Positions 36,693-45,287 of a stretch of 64,000 bases of DNA are shown here, piece after piece. A program made the translations under genes and the position numbers. The first letter of the stretch is position 1. Every line of letters starts with the position of its first letter. The DNA is taken from positions 6,324,001 to 6,388,000 of the forward strand of contig CBDDPL010000004.1 of the NCBI GenBank assembly GCA_965232285.1, in the 5' to 3' direction. This DNA is from Denitrobaculum sp965232285. Its GTDB lineage: Bacteria > Pseudomonadota > Alphaproteobacteria > Kiloniellales > Kiloniellaceae. Under the pieces are notes generated by a model, which searched no databases, had not been told where the DNA came from, and was given only the letters and a program-made list of their open reading frames with translations.

Positions 36693-38753
36693 ATGACAGG
36701 CGGATTGATTGGCGCGGTCATACTCTGGCTTATCGTCGCGATCGTCGGCATTGCCGTGATCGTCTATCTCTTGCACTGGCTCTATCACCGCTCGACCAAA
36801 GAGCTGTCTTTCGTGCGGACCGGCTTCGGAGGCGAGACGGTCGTCATCAACGGCGGCGCCCTGGTGCTGCCGATCATCCACGAGGTGACGCCCGTTAACA
36901 TGAACGTGGTGCGCATTCCCGTGCGCCGCAGCCGCGAGGATGCGGTCATCACCCGCGATCGCATGCGGGTTGACATCGAGGCCGAGTTTTTCGTGCGCGT
37001 GGCACCCAAGCCTGAAGCGGTCGCGGCTGCGGCTGCCACTCTGGGCCGGCGCACCACTGATCCCGACGGCCTGAGCGATCTGCTCTCCGGTAAGTTCATC
37101 GGCGCCCTCAGGTCCGTCGCGGCCGAGATGTCTTTGGACGAGATGCACGAGAAGCGTGGCGATTATGTCGTCGAGGTCGAAGCCCGCGCCGTGGACGTGC
37201 TGGCCAGCAACGGACTGGAGCTGGAATCCGTCGCTATCACCGATCTTGACCAGACCGATCTGGAGTTCTTCAACCCGGCCAACCGCTTCGATGCCGAGGG
37301 CCTGACCCAGTTGATCGAGACGATTGAAACCCGGCGCAAGGCGCGCAACGCGATCGAGCAGGAATCGATGGTGGCGATCCGCAGCCGCAACCTGGAGGCG
37401 GAGAAGGCGACCCTGGAGCTGGAGCGCGAGAGCGAGAACGCGCGCCTGTCCCAGGAACGTGATATCGAGGCCCTGCGGGCCGCGCAGCGCGCCGAGATCG
37501 TCCGCGAGCAGGTCGCGCGCGAAGCCGAAGCCACCCGCGCCCGGATCTCGACCGAAGAGGAAACCCGCAAGCGGGAGATCGAGCGCCGCATCTCTCTGGA
37601 AGACAAGGAGATCAAAGCTCAGGAAGAGGTCGAACGCGCGCGCATTGCCCAGGAGCAGGTACTCGACAAGGCGCGGATTGACCGCGAAAAGCTGCTGCGC
37701 TCGCAACAGATCGCCCAGCGTCATGAAACCGAAGTGGCGGAAATCTCCGCGAACGAGGATGTCGAGCGGGCGCGCATCGTTTCGGACCGTCAGCTTCGCG
37801 AGGCCCGTATTGTCGCCGAGGAGGAAACCCAGGCTCGGGAGATCGCACGCGGACAGCAGATCGAATCGGCCGAGATTTCCGCGCGGCAGGCGGTCGAGGC
37901 TGCGCGGATTTCGCAGGAGCAGGCGCTCGACAAGGCGCGGATCGAGCGGGAGAAATTGCTTAAGTCGCATCAGATCGCCGAACGCCAGGCGACCGAGGAG
38001 GCCGAAATCTCGGCCCGCGAAGAGGTCGAGCGGGCCCGCATCGCCTCGAACCGTGGCCTCGACGAGGCGCGGATTCTGCTGGAGCGTGATCTGAAGCGGC
38101 TCGAGGTTGAACGCCAGCAGGTCATCGAACTAGCCGAACTGGATAAAGCGATCGCGCTGTTGAACAGGCAGGCGGATGAAGCAGCGACGCGTGTGACCAC
38201 GGAAGCGGCCCGCGCCGAAGCGGCCATAGCGGAAGAGAAGGTCACCACGATCCGTGAGATCGAGGTTGCGGACCGCCTGGCCGCCATCGATCGCCTGCTG
38301 GCAGCCAAGGACGCCGATACGGCGAAGATCGCAGCCGAAGCCGAGAAGGTCCGCGCAGGTGTGGCCGCCGAGGCGCAGCGCCTGATGAACGAGGCGGAGA
38401 ACATCCTGACCGATGATGCGCGTGCCAGCCTGCTGCGCAGCAAGCTGATCGAGCGTCTGGAAGGTATTGTCAGAGAATCCGTGCGGCCGATGGAGAACAT
38501 CGAAGGCATCAAGATCCTCCATGTGGATGGCCTGGCCGGGGGCGGCGGGAACGGCACACCGCGATCCCCGACCGACGAGGTGATCGAGAGCGCGCTGCGC
38601 TACCGGGCGCAGGCGCCCCTGATCGACGAGATGATGAAGGAGATCGGAGTCGAGGGTTCCAACGTGGCGCGCATGGGCGATGTCTTCCGCGCGGCGCGTG
38701 ACGCACAGACCCTCGCCAAGGGCAACAAAGACGGTAAGAAGAAGGAAGATTAG
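36693..38753 (+). CDS. flotillin-like membrane coiled-coil protein with internal repeats
   Basis: A 686-residue protein. One N-terminal transmembrane helix (about 5-29, IGAVILWLIVAIVGIAVIVYLL) is followed by a PHB/SPFH domain (about 40-215: FVRTGFGGETVVINGGALVLPIIHEV, DAVITRDRMRVDIEAEFFVRV). A very long charged coiled coil then runs from about 215 to 590, and the C-terminal domain is flotillin-like. Within the coil an 88-residue segment is duplicated. It would form large oligomers at the membrane. Its position, 14 bases after the barrel enzyme and inside the importer operon, suggests it scaffolds the transporter-enzyme assembly, but that is inference. Confidence 0.85.
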   Translation: MTGGLIGAVILWLIVAIVGIAVIVYLLHWLYHRSTKELSFVRTGFGGETVVINGGALVLPIIHEVTPVNMNVVRIPVRRSREDAVITRDRMRVDIEAEFFVRVAPKPEAVAAAAATLGRRTTDPDGLSDLLSGKFIGALRSVAAEMSLDEMHEKRGDYVVEVEARAVDVLASNGLELESVAITDLDQTDLEFFNPANRFDAEGLTQLIETIETRRKARNAIEQESMVAIRSRNLEAEKATLELERESENARLSQERDIEALRAAQRAEIVREQVAREAEATRARISTEEETRKREIERRISLEDKEIKAQEEVERARIAQEQVLDKARIDREKLLRSQQIAQRHETEVAEISANEDVERARIVSDRQLREARIVAEEETQAREIARGQQIESAEISARQAVEAARISQEQALDKARIEREKLLKSHQIAERQATEEAEISAREEVERARIASNRGLDEARILLERDLKRLEVERQQVIELAELDKAIALLNRQADEAATRVTTEAARAEAAIAEEKVTTIREIEVADRLAAIDRLLAAKDADTAKIAAEAEKVRAGVAAEAQRLMNEAENILTDDARASLLRSKLIERLEGIVRESVRPMENIEGIKILHVDGLAGGGGNGTPRSPTDEVIESALRYRAQAPLIDEMMKEIGVEGSNVARMGDVFRAARDAQTLAKGNKDGKKKED
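37625..38152 (+). repeat. duplicated 264-bp segment in the flotillin coiled coil
   Basis: Two in-frame copies of about 264 bases (37625-37888 and 37889-38152) encode 88-residue repeats. Matching landmarks are EQVLDKARIDREKLL and EQALDKARIEREKLL, exactly 264 bases apart. Eighty-eight residues equal eight hendecads, so the duplication keeps the coiled-coil register. Confidence 0.75.
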
Positions 38754-38756
38754 GTT

Positions 38757-39194
38757 ATGGCGGAGGTCTACACCTCCTCGATCATCAATGCGCCGGCGGA
38801 GCAGGTCTGGGCGCAAATCCGCGACTTCAACGCGCTGCCAGCCTGGCACCCCTTGATCGCGGAAAGCCGGATCGAAGGGGGCGCGCCTTCGGACAGGGTC
38901 GGTTGCGTGCGCGACTTCCGGCTCAAGGACGGTGGCCGTATTCGCGAGAAGCTGCTGGCGCTCTCGGACTATGACTTCTCCTGCACCTACTCGATCCTGG
39001 AAAGTCCGATGGGGGTCGAAAACTATGTGGCTACGCTGAAGCTGACACCGGTCACCGACGGCAACCGCACCTTCGCCGAGTGGTCGGCCGAGTTCGACTG
39101 TGCCGCCGAGGCGGAGGCGCAACTGGTGGCCGATATCGGCGGGAACGTCTTTCAGGGCGGTTTCGACTCCCTCAAGAGCCGCTTCGGCGCATAG
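38757..39194 (+). CDS. SRPBCC/START-like ligand-binding protein
   Basis: A 145-residue protein of the polyketide cyclase/START fold. Recognisable elements are SSIINAPAEQVWAQIRDFNALPAWHPLIAESRIEGG (6-41), GCVRDFRLKDGGRIREKLL and the C-terminal helix. The fold encloses a hydrophobic cavity and can bind or cyclise aromatic compounds. It starts 3 bases after the flotillin-like gene, and the next gene begins with a close copy of it, so a tandem duplication is likely. Confidence 0.87.
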   Translation: MAEVYTSSIINAPAEQVWAQIRDFNALPAWHPLIAESRIEGGAPSDRVGCVRDFRLKDGGRIREKLLALSDYDFSCTYSILESPMGVENYVATLKLTPVTDGNRTFAEWSAEFDCAAEAEAQLVADIGGNVFQGGFDSLKSRFGA

Positions 39195-39202
39195 GCCCCG
39201 GG

Positions 39203-40654
39203 ATGGTCGAAGTCCGCCGCTCCACCGTGATCGATGCGCCGATTGAGGAAGTCTGGCGGATTCTGCGCGACTTCAATGGCCACGACCGCTGGCATCCGGC
39301 GGTGGCCGAGAGTCATCTCACCGGCGCAGACTTTACGGACCAGGTGGGCTGTGTGCGTGATTTTCGCCTGACCGGTGGTGAGCGGGTGACGGAGCAACTG
39401 CTCAGCCTTTCCGACAAGACCCGCAGTTTCAGCTATGCGATCGTCGAGAGCGACGTGCCGCTCCGGGACTACGTGGCGCATGTGGCCTTGAAACCGGTCA
39501 CGGACGGACGCCGCACTTTCTGGAACTGGTACTCGAAATTCCGGCCGCCGGCGGGCCAGGAACAGGAACTCGCGCAGTTGGTAGCGGAGGGTGTTTACGA
39601 AGCGGGCTTCTCCGCGATCCGTGCTCTCGTCTCCAAGCCTTCGGCCCCTCCGGCAGTTGGTTCGATTGAAGGGCAGGGCGTCACACTGCAGCGCTACGGC
39701 GGTCCCGAGGAACTGCTCTTCGGCCCGGTGACGGCGCCGCCGCCCGGACCCGGTGAGGTCAGGCTGCGTCACACGGCCATCGGCGTGAACTTCATCGATG
39801 TTTACTGCCGAACCGGCTACTTCGATCTTCTGAAGCCCCCGGGTGTGCCGGGTATGGAAGCCGCGGGTGTCGTTCTCGATGTCGGGGCCGGTGTCACGCA
39901 CCTGGCTGTCGGCGACCGGGTCGGCTATGCCTGCCCGCCGGTCGGTGCCTACGCCAGTCATCGCACCCTGCCGGCGGACCTCGTCCTCCGGCTGCCGGAG
40001 GATGTCAGCGACGAGGTCGCTGCCGCTGGCCTGCTCAAGGGCATGACAGCCGAGTTCCTGCTGCATCGGGTCCACAAGCTCCAGGCCGGGGAACAGGTGC
40101 TGGTCTATGCGCCGGCCGGCGGCGTCGGCCGTATGCTATGCCAATGGGCCTCGCATCTGGGTGCGCGGGTGATCGGTGCGACTTCGAGCCCGGAGAAGGC
40201 CGCGGTGGCCCGGGCGGCGGGTGCCGATGCGGTCGTGACCCCGGGCGATGTCAGTCTCGAAGACCAGGTCATGGAGCTGACAAATGGGCAGGGCGCGGAC
40301 GTGATCTTCGATGCGGTGGGGCGCGACAGCTTTGCCCATTCTCTGAAAGCACTTGCCATCCGCGGTCACCTCGTCAGCTACGGCCAGGCATCGGGACCGG
40401 TGGGAAGTTGGGATATCGGCGCGCTTTCGTCGCGCTCGGTGACACTGTCCCGCCCGAACTTCGGACACTATGCCGGAACGCCGGAACAGGTCGCGGCCTC
40501 GACGCAGCGCTTTTTCGCTGCCCTGCGCGCGGGCATCGTGAGTGTCGATATCACCAAGCGTTATCCCCTGTTGGAGGCGGCGCAGGCGCATCGCGATCTG
40601 GAGGCGCGCCGCACGACAGGTTCCAGCCTTCTCATACCGGGAGAAACAGCGTGA
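39203..40654 (+). CDS. fusion: SRPBCC domain + quinone oxidoreductase (medium-chain dehydrogenase)
   Basis: A 483-residue fusion. Residues about 1-143 repeat the preceding START-like protein (STVIDAPIEEVWRILRDFNGHDRWHP, VGCVRDFRLTGGERVTEQLL). Residues about 155-483 are an NADPH:quinone oxidoreductase: VNFIDVYCRTGYF, PGVPGMEAAGVV, the Rossmann loop YAPAGGVGRMLCQWASHLGA and the QGADVIFDAVG motif. The frame is open through the join, with no stop or frameshift. It should reduce a quinone or an enone held or delivered by the START domain. The upstream in-frame extension to 39080 lies inside the previous gene and is not used. The stop overlaps the next start as GTGA. Confidence 0.87.
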   Translation: MVEVRRSTVIDAPIEEVWRILRDFNGHDRWHPAVAESHLTGADFTDQVGCVRDFRLTGGERVTEQLLSLSDKTRSFSYAIVESDVPLRDYVAHVALKPVTDGRRTFWNWYSKFRPPAGQEQELAQLVAEGVYEAGFSAIRALVSKPSAPPAVGSIEGQGVTLQRYGGPEELLFGPVTAPPPGPGEVRLRHTAIGVNFIDVYCRTGYFDLLKPPGVPGMEAAGVVLDVGAGVTHLAVGDRVGYACPPVGAYASHRTLPADLVLRLPEDVSDEVAAAGLLKGMTAEFLLHRVHKLQAGEQVLVYAPAGGVGRMLCQWASHLGARVIGATSSPEKAAVARAAGADAVVTPGDVSLEDQVMELTNGQGADVIFDAVGRDSFAHSLKALAIRGHLVSYGQASGPVGSWDIGALSSRSVTLSRPNFGHYAGTPEQVAASTQRFFAALRAGIVSVDITKRYPLLEAAQAHRDLEARRTTGSSLLIPGETA

Positions 40655-41517
40655 AGATAGCGGTCTTCGAATGGAATGGAATTCGGCGGGTCGGCCAGGT
40701 CGACGAAGCGGCGCAGACGGTCGCACCCTTCGATCTGCCGCTGGAGGCCGCAAAGGAAGCGGGTGTGACGGCCCTGATCGGCCGTCCGCTGCCGCCGGCT
40801 GGTGCGCCGCTTCCCCTGTCCGAGGTCACGCTCTGCGCGCCTGTGCCGCGTCCGCGGCGCAACATTTTCTGCGTCGGCAAGAACTACCACGCGCATGCCC
40901 AGGAATTCGCCTCCTCCGGCTTTGACAGCTCGGCGGCAAAGGGCGCGGTACCGGAACATCCGATCGTCTTCTCCAAGACGCCCGAATGCGTTATCCCCGA
41001 TGGCGGGCCGGTGAAGATCGATGCTTCGGTTTCCGAAGCTATCGACTACGAAGCCGAACTGGCGGTGATCATCGGCAAGGGCGGCCGCAACATTCCGGCC
41101 GCGGAGGCTCTGTCCCACGTTTGGGGCTACACCATCGTCAATGACGTGACGGCCCGCGATCTCCAGGGGCGGCACAGCCAGTGGCTAATCGGAAAATCCC
41201 AGGACAGTTTTTGTCCCATGGGGCCCTGGGCGGTTACGGCGGACGAGCTGAATCTGGAAGATGCGGCGGTCCGCTGCTGGATCAATGACGAACTGCGGCA
41301 GGACTCCAACGTCAAGCTGCTGATCTTCGATGTCCCGACCATTATCGCGGCGATTTCCAACGGACTGACACTGCTGCCAGGCGATGTGATTGCCACCGGG
41401 ACGCCGGCGGGGGTCGGCATCGGTTTCGATCCTCCGAAGTACCTGAAGCCGGGCGACAGAATGCATATCGAGATCGAAGGTATCGGCCGGCTCGAGAATC
41501 CCGTGGAGGCTTTCTGA
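40651..41517 (+). CDS. fumarylacetoacetate hydrolase family protein
   Basis: A 288-residue enzyme. The C-terminal FAH fold (about 65-285) has the entry motif NIFCVGKNYHAHAQEF, metal ligands in IDYEAELAVIIGKGG, VNDVTARDLQGRHSQW and PGDVIATGTPAGVGIGF. Members cleave or decarboxylate 3-ketoacids and ring-cleavage products with a divalent metal. The GTG at 40651 gives the usual MKIAVFEWNG opening and is coupled to the previous gene. It suggests that the pathway has a ring-opened or diketo intermediate. Confidence 0.9.
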   Translation: MKIAVFEWNGIRRVGQVDEAAQTVAPFDLPLEAAKEAGVTALIGRPLPPAGAPLPLSEVTLCAPVPRPRRNIFCVGKNYHAHAQEFASSGFDSSAAKGAVPEHPIVFSKTPECVIPDGGPVKIDASVSEAIDYEAELAVIIGKGGRNIPAAEALSHVWGYTIVNDVTARDLQGRHSQWLIGKSQDSFCPMGPWAVTADELNLEDAAVRCWINDELRQDSNVKLLIFDVPTIIAAISNGLTLLPGDVIATGTPAGVGIGFDPPKYLKPGDRMHIEIEGIGRLENPVEAF

Positions 41518-41520
41518 GCC

Positions 41521-42324
41521 ATGGCGGATGTCCGATTTGGAAGCATGGTGAGCGAAGTGGCGGGCGATGGCCCTGCCGTGTTGCTGATCCATGGACTGGG
41601 CGGAAGCTCCAATTCCTTCCAGCCGATGATGTCTGTCCTGCAGGGCTTCCGGGCGGTCCGGCCCGACCTGCCCGGCGCGGGGCGGTCCGCCCTGCGTCCC
41701 GGTCTCTGTGGCCTCAAAGGGCTGGCGGCGGCGGCCATTGAAGTCCTGCGGTCCTTGTCGATTTCGCAAGCACATCTGGTCGGACATTCCATGGGCACCA
41801 TCCTCTGCCAGGAAATTGCTGTCGCTCATCCAGGCCTTGTGACGGGCATGACACTGTTCGGACCGATTCTCGAACCGCCACCGGCGGGGCGGGCGGCCCT
41901 CAAAGAGCGGGCAGAAAGGGCGCGCCGGGAAGGTATGAGCGGCATCGCGGATGCGGTCGCCAAAGCCAGTCTCTCGGCGAAGAGCAAGAGCGCGAACCCT
42001 GCCCTGTCGGCCTTTGTGCGCGAGAGCCTCATGCGCCAGGACCCTGGCGGCTATGCGCGGCACTGCGAAGCTCTGGCCGAGATGATACCGCCGGATCACG
42101 GCGCGATCACCTGCCCGACCCGCCTGGTGACCGGCGCGGAGGATGTCGTCGCGCCGCCTGAGATGGGTGAAGCGCTGAAAGCCCGTATCGACGGTGCCGA
42201 ACTCCATATTTTGCCCGATTGCGGACACTGGAGCATGCTGGAAGCCCCGCGGGCGGCAGCGGAACACTTGCAACGACAACTGGGCCAACGACAACTGTGC
42301 CAACAACAACTGGGCGAAATCTGA
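41521..42324 (+). CDS. alpha/beta hydrolase
   Basis: A 267-residue hydrolase. It shows the oxyanion region LLIHGLGGSSNSFQPM, nucleophile elbow GHSMG (Ser about 86), the acid in the TGAEDVVAPPEMG region (about 208-220) and the catalytic His in DCGHWSMLEAPRAA. A short repetitive tail (QRQLG/QRQLC/QQQLG) ends the protein and arises from a 15-base tandem repeat. It starts 3 bases after the previous gene. It could hydrolyse an ester, lactone or C-C bond of the pathway substrate. Confidence 0.88.
   Translation: MADVRFGSMVSEVAGDGPAVLLIHGLGGSSNSFQPMMSVLQGFRAVRPDLPGAGRSALRPGLCGLKGLAAAAIEVLRSLSISQAHLVGHSMGTILCQEIAVAHPGLVTGMTLFGPILEPPPAGRAALKERAERARREGMSGIADAVAKASLSAKSKSANPALSAFVRESLMRQDPGGYARHCEALAEMIPPDHGAITCPTRLVTGAEDVVAPPEMGEALKARIDGAELHILPDCGHWSMLEAPRAAAEHLQRQLGQRQLCQQQLGEI
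42271..42315 (+). repeat. three tandem 15-bp repeats at the 3-prime end of the hydrolase gene
   Basis: Three copies of CAACGACAACTGGGC, with one base changed in copy 2 (42286-42300) and one in copy 3 (42301-42315), encode a Gln-rich pentapeptide ladder. The unit keeps the frame and looks like slippage expansion beyond the normal end of the fold. Confidence 0.85.
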
Positions 42325-42354
42325 TCTGACGAAGCGGAGAGGGAGGAAACGGTC

Positions 42355-43689
42355 ATGACCGATAGCAGCTACACGGACTGGAGCGGTGGACGCAGCAGCT
42401 TCAGTGAGAACGCGATCACCTTCACCAATGTCAGGATCCTGGATGCGACCGGTGAAGCGCCCTACAGCGGCGAGGTGGTGGTTGAGGGCAACCGCATCAA
42501 GAGCGTCAGCCGCTCCAGCGGCGGTTACGCCTGGGGCAACGGCGGCGGGCAGCGTATCGACGGGCGCGGTGCGACCCTCATGCCCGGCCTGATCGACGCG
42601 CACCTGCATCTGTCCTGGAACAATGCGCCCGGCATTGCCCCGATCCAGATGATGCCGCTGGAAGAACATATGCTGGTCACGGCAGAGATGGCGAAGGTTC
42701 TGCTGGATGCCGGCTTCACCGCGGGGCGCGGTGCTGCCGCCGCCAAGCCGCGTCTCGACGTCGTGGTGCGCAACTTTATCAACGAGGGCCGCATCCCGGG
42801 TCCGCGTTACACCGCGTCGGGACCGGAGATTACGACGGTTGGCGGCCTGGGCGATACGGCGCCGCCGCACATCCCGCACGAGGGCATGAACCTGGGGATC
42901 GTGGTCTCGGGGCCGGAAGAGATCCGGCGCACGGTGCGGGAGCTGATCAAGTACGGTGTCGACACCGTCAAGCTCAATCTCTCGGGTGAAGAGATCACCG
43001 GCATGGGTGCCGAGGAAACGCCCATGTCGGAGGAGGAAATCACCATGGCCGTGCGCGAAGCCAGGGTGCGGAACAAGACCCTCGCGGCCCACGCCCGCTC
43101 CTCCGAATCCGTAAAACAGTGCGTCAGGCACGGCATCGACTACATCTATCACGCTTCCTTCGCCGATGAGGAAGCCCTCGATATGCTGGAGGCGGTGAAG
43201 GACAAGCACTTCGTTGCCCCGGGCCTCGCCTGGCTGATCAACACCGCGCGCAACGCGGGCGACTACGGCATCAAGCCCGGCACGCCCATCACCATCGCCT
43301 ACGAGCGCGAGCTGGAGATGGCGGTGGAGACCATGCAGAAGATGCACAAGCGCGGCATCCGGGTCCTGATCGGTGGTGACTACGGCTTCGCCTGGACGCC
43401 CCAGGGCACCAACGCGACCGATATCCACACCTTCGTCGATCTGCTCGGCATGTCGCCTATGGAGGCGATCCAGGCGGCGACGAAGTATGGCGGCCAGATC
43501 ATGGGCATGGGGAACGAACTGGGTATGATCCGGGAGGGTTACCTGGCGGATCTTCTGCTGGTTGATGGCGATCCCATCGCGGACGTCCGCATCCTGCAGG
43601 ACAAGAATCGGTTGCTCGCGATCATGAAGGACGGCAAGTTTCACAAGGCCCCGGCCAACACCGTGACGGATCTGCGCATCACCGCCTGA
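42355..43689 (+). CDS. amidohydrolase family protein
   Basis: A 444-residue metal-dependent hydrolase. The first metal motif is GLIDAHLHLSW (His-x-His, about 79-89); further ligands are likely in LAAHARSSES and the DYIYHASFADE His, with the late Asp in IGGDYGFAWTPQG. The N-terminal and C-terminal beta domain is seen in ITFTNVRILDATGEAPYSGEVVVEG and LADLLLVDGDPIADVRIL. It is closest in feel to imidazolonepropionase/prolidase-type members. GAGGGAGG precedes ATG 42355. It closes the same-strand run that began with the importer. Confidence 0.88.
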   Translation: MTDSSYTDWSGGRSSFSENAITFTNVRILDATGEAPYSGEVVVEGNRIKSVSRSSGGYAWGNGGGQRIDGRGATLMPGLIDAHLHLSWNNAPGIAPIQMMPLEEHMLVTAEMAKVLLDAGFTAGRGAAAAKPRLDVVVRNFINEGRIPGPRYTASGPEITTVGGLGDTAPPHIPHEGMNLGIVVSGPEEIRRTVRELIKYGVDTVKLNLSGEEITGMGAEETPMSEEEITMAVREARVRNKTLAAHARSSESVKQCVRHGIDYIYHASFADEEALDMLEAVKDKHFVAPGLAWLINTARNAGDYGIKPGTPITIAYERELEMAVETMQKMHKRGIRVLIGGDYGFAWTPQGTNATDIHTFVDLLGMSPMEAIQAATKYGGQIMGMGNELGMIREGYLADLLLVDGDPIADVRILQDKNRLLAIMKDGKFHKAPANTVTDLRITA

Positions 43690-43772
43690 GGCTTTCGGCT
43701 ATTGCCGCGACTCCCTACCGCATCCTATCGTGATGCCGCTGCCCTGATTTTCGGCGGGAGTGAAGGCGTCTG

Positions 43773-45098
43773 ATGGAAGAGTTCTTCGAACCGGGCCGCG
43801 CCGCTGCGGAGTTCCAGTCGGCTGTCGATTGGATCCTCCTGCATGTCACGAACATCTGGACTCTGCTTCAGGTCGTTCTCCTGCTCCTGCTCTTCGGGCT
43901 TTCCGCCTACAGCGGCAAGCTGATCCGACCCCGTCTCGTCAAATTTCTGGAAGGCGTGAAGCTGCCGGCGCGGGTGGCGAGCCAGGTGCAGGCCCTGCCC
44001 GCGGTCTTGACGCCGGTGATCTATCTGACCCTGCTTGGCCTCGCGCTAGCCGTTCTTCAGCAGATGACCTGGCCGAGCCGGAGCTACCTTCTCGGAATCG
44101 CGACAAATCTCCTGGGCGCCTGGATCATCATCCGGCTGGTCACCACCTTCGTCAGCAATCCGGCGCTTGCCAAGACGCTGGCGTTCTGCGCCTGGACGAT
44201 CGCCGCGCTCAACATCACCGGTCTCCTGGATCCGACGGTCGAGCTGCTCGACTCTCTGGCTGTTTCCTTCGGTGATCTGCGCATCTCTCTGCTGACCGTG
44301 GTCAAGGGCATGCTGACCCTGGCCCTGCTGCTCTGGGCAGCCTCCGCGCTGTCGCGTTTTCTGGAACGGCGTATCAACCAGGTGCCGGACCTGACGCCGT
44401 CCGTTCAGGTTCTGCTCGGCAAGCTGCTGAAGATCACCCTGATCACCCTGGCCGTCTTGATTGCCATCAATTCTGTCGGGATCGACCTGACGGCCCTGGC
44501 GGTTTTCTCGGGCGCGGTCGGCGTCGGGATCGGTTTTGGCCTGCAGAAGGTGGTTTCCAACCTGATCAGCGGTGTGATCCTGCTGCTCGACAAGTCCATT
44601 AAGCCGGGTGACGTCATCGAGTTGGGCGAGACCTTCGGTTGGATCTCTTCGCTCGGCGCGCGTTACGTTTCGGTCGTGACCCGCGACAGCAAGGAGTACC
44701 TCATCCCGAATGAGGACCTGATCACCCAGCGCGTGGTCAACTGGTCCTTTTCCAACGAACTGATCCGGATGGAGATCACTTTCGGGGTGTCCTATGACTG
44801 CGATCCCCATGAGGTTCGGCGTATCGCCCGGGAGGCCGCCGCCAAACCGGAGCGTGTGGTGTCGGAGAAGCCGCCGGTCTGCCACCTGACCGCCTTCGGG
44901 GACAGCTCCCTCGATTTCGTTCTGCGCTTCTGGATCCGCGATCCCTCGGGCGGCGTCGCCAATATCAAGGGGGAGGTACTGCTGGCGCTCTGGGATGCTT
45001 TTAAGGCGCACGGCATCGAGATTCCCTATCCCCACAGCCAGATTATCCTGAAGGAGCCGATCCGGATCGAAGGGGCGCCGCAGCCAACGGAATCCTAG
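43773..45098 (+). CDS. small-conductance mechanosensitive channel (MscS family)
   Basis: A 441-residue membrane protein with about five or six N-terminal hydrophobic helices. The MscS core helix and beta domain follow, at about 245-320: GAVGVGIGFGLQKVVSNLISGVILLLDKSIKPGDVIELGE and YLIPNEDLITQRVVNWSFSN. It opens under membrane tension to release solutes. It stands 83 bases after the amidohydrolase and may be a separate unit. Confidence 0.93.
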   Translation: MEEFFEPGRAAAEFQSAVDWILLHVTNIWTLLQVVLLLLLFGLSAYSGKLIRPRLVKFLEGVKLPARVASQVQALPAVLTPVIYLTLLGLALAVLQQMTWPSRSYLLGIATNLLGAWIIIRLVTTFVSNPALAKTLAFCAWTIAALNITGLLDPTVELLDSLAVSFGDLRISLLTVVKGMLTLALLLWAASALSRFLERRINQVPDLTPSVQVLLGKLLKITLITLAVLIAINSVGIDLTALAVFSGAVGVGIGFGLQKVVSNLISGVILLLDKSIKPGDVIELGETFGWISSLGARYVSVVTRDSKEYLIPNEDLITQRVVNWSFSNELIRMEITFGVSYDCDPHEVRRIAREAAAKPERVVSEKPPVCHLTAFGDSSLDFVLRFWIRDPSGGVANIKGEVLLALWDAFKAHGIEIPYPHSQIILKEPIRIEGAPQPTES

Positions 45099-45251
45099 AG
45101 AGAGCTGATTCTGATCTGACAGGTCGATGACGGTCAGTTAATCATAATTTCAATGAAAATTTCTTATACCTTATTGATTTATATGAATTCTTAACTTTTT
45201 TGAATTTTTTCTGGAAGGATTTTCCGCCGCTCTCGTTGTTCTGGTGAATGT

Positions 45252-45267
45252 GGCCCGCTGGCGGGCC
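45252..45267 (+). promoter_or_regulatory. GC hairpin in the leader of the lipoprotein gene
   Basis: GGCCCGC (45252-45258) and GCGGGCC (45261-45267) form a perfect inverted repeat with almost no spacer, just ahead of the CAGGAGA ribosome site of the gene at 45288. It lies after a very AT-rich stretch (about 45135-45210) that should hold the promoter. Confidence 0.4.
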
Positions 45268-45287
45268 GACGACCAGGAGACACAACG

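Noticed and set aside
42271..42315. Short CRISPR-like array
   Set aside because: Units are contiguous 15-base repeats without spacers and lie in a coding frame.
41185..43644. Minus-strand open frame of 819 codons opposite the FAH, hydrolase and amidohydrolase genes
   Set aside because: It is antisense to three well-supported genes and spans their boundaries; its composition is that of a shadow frame.
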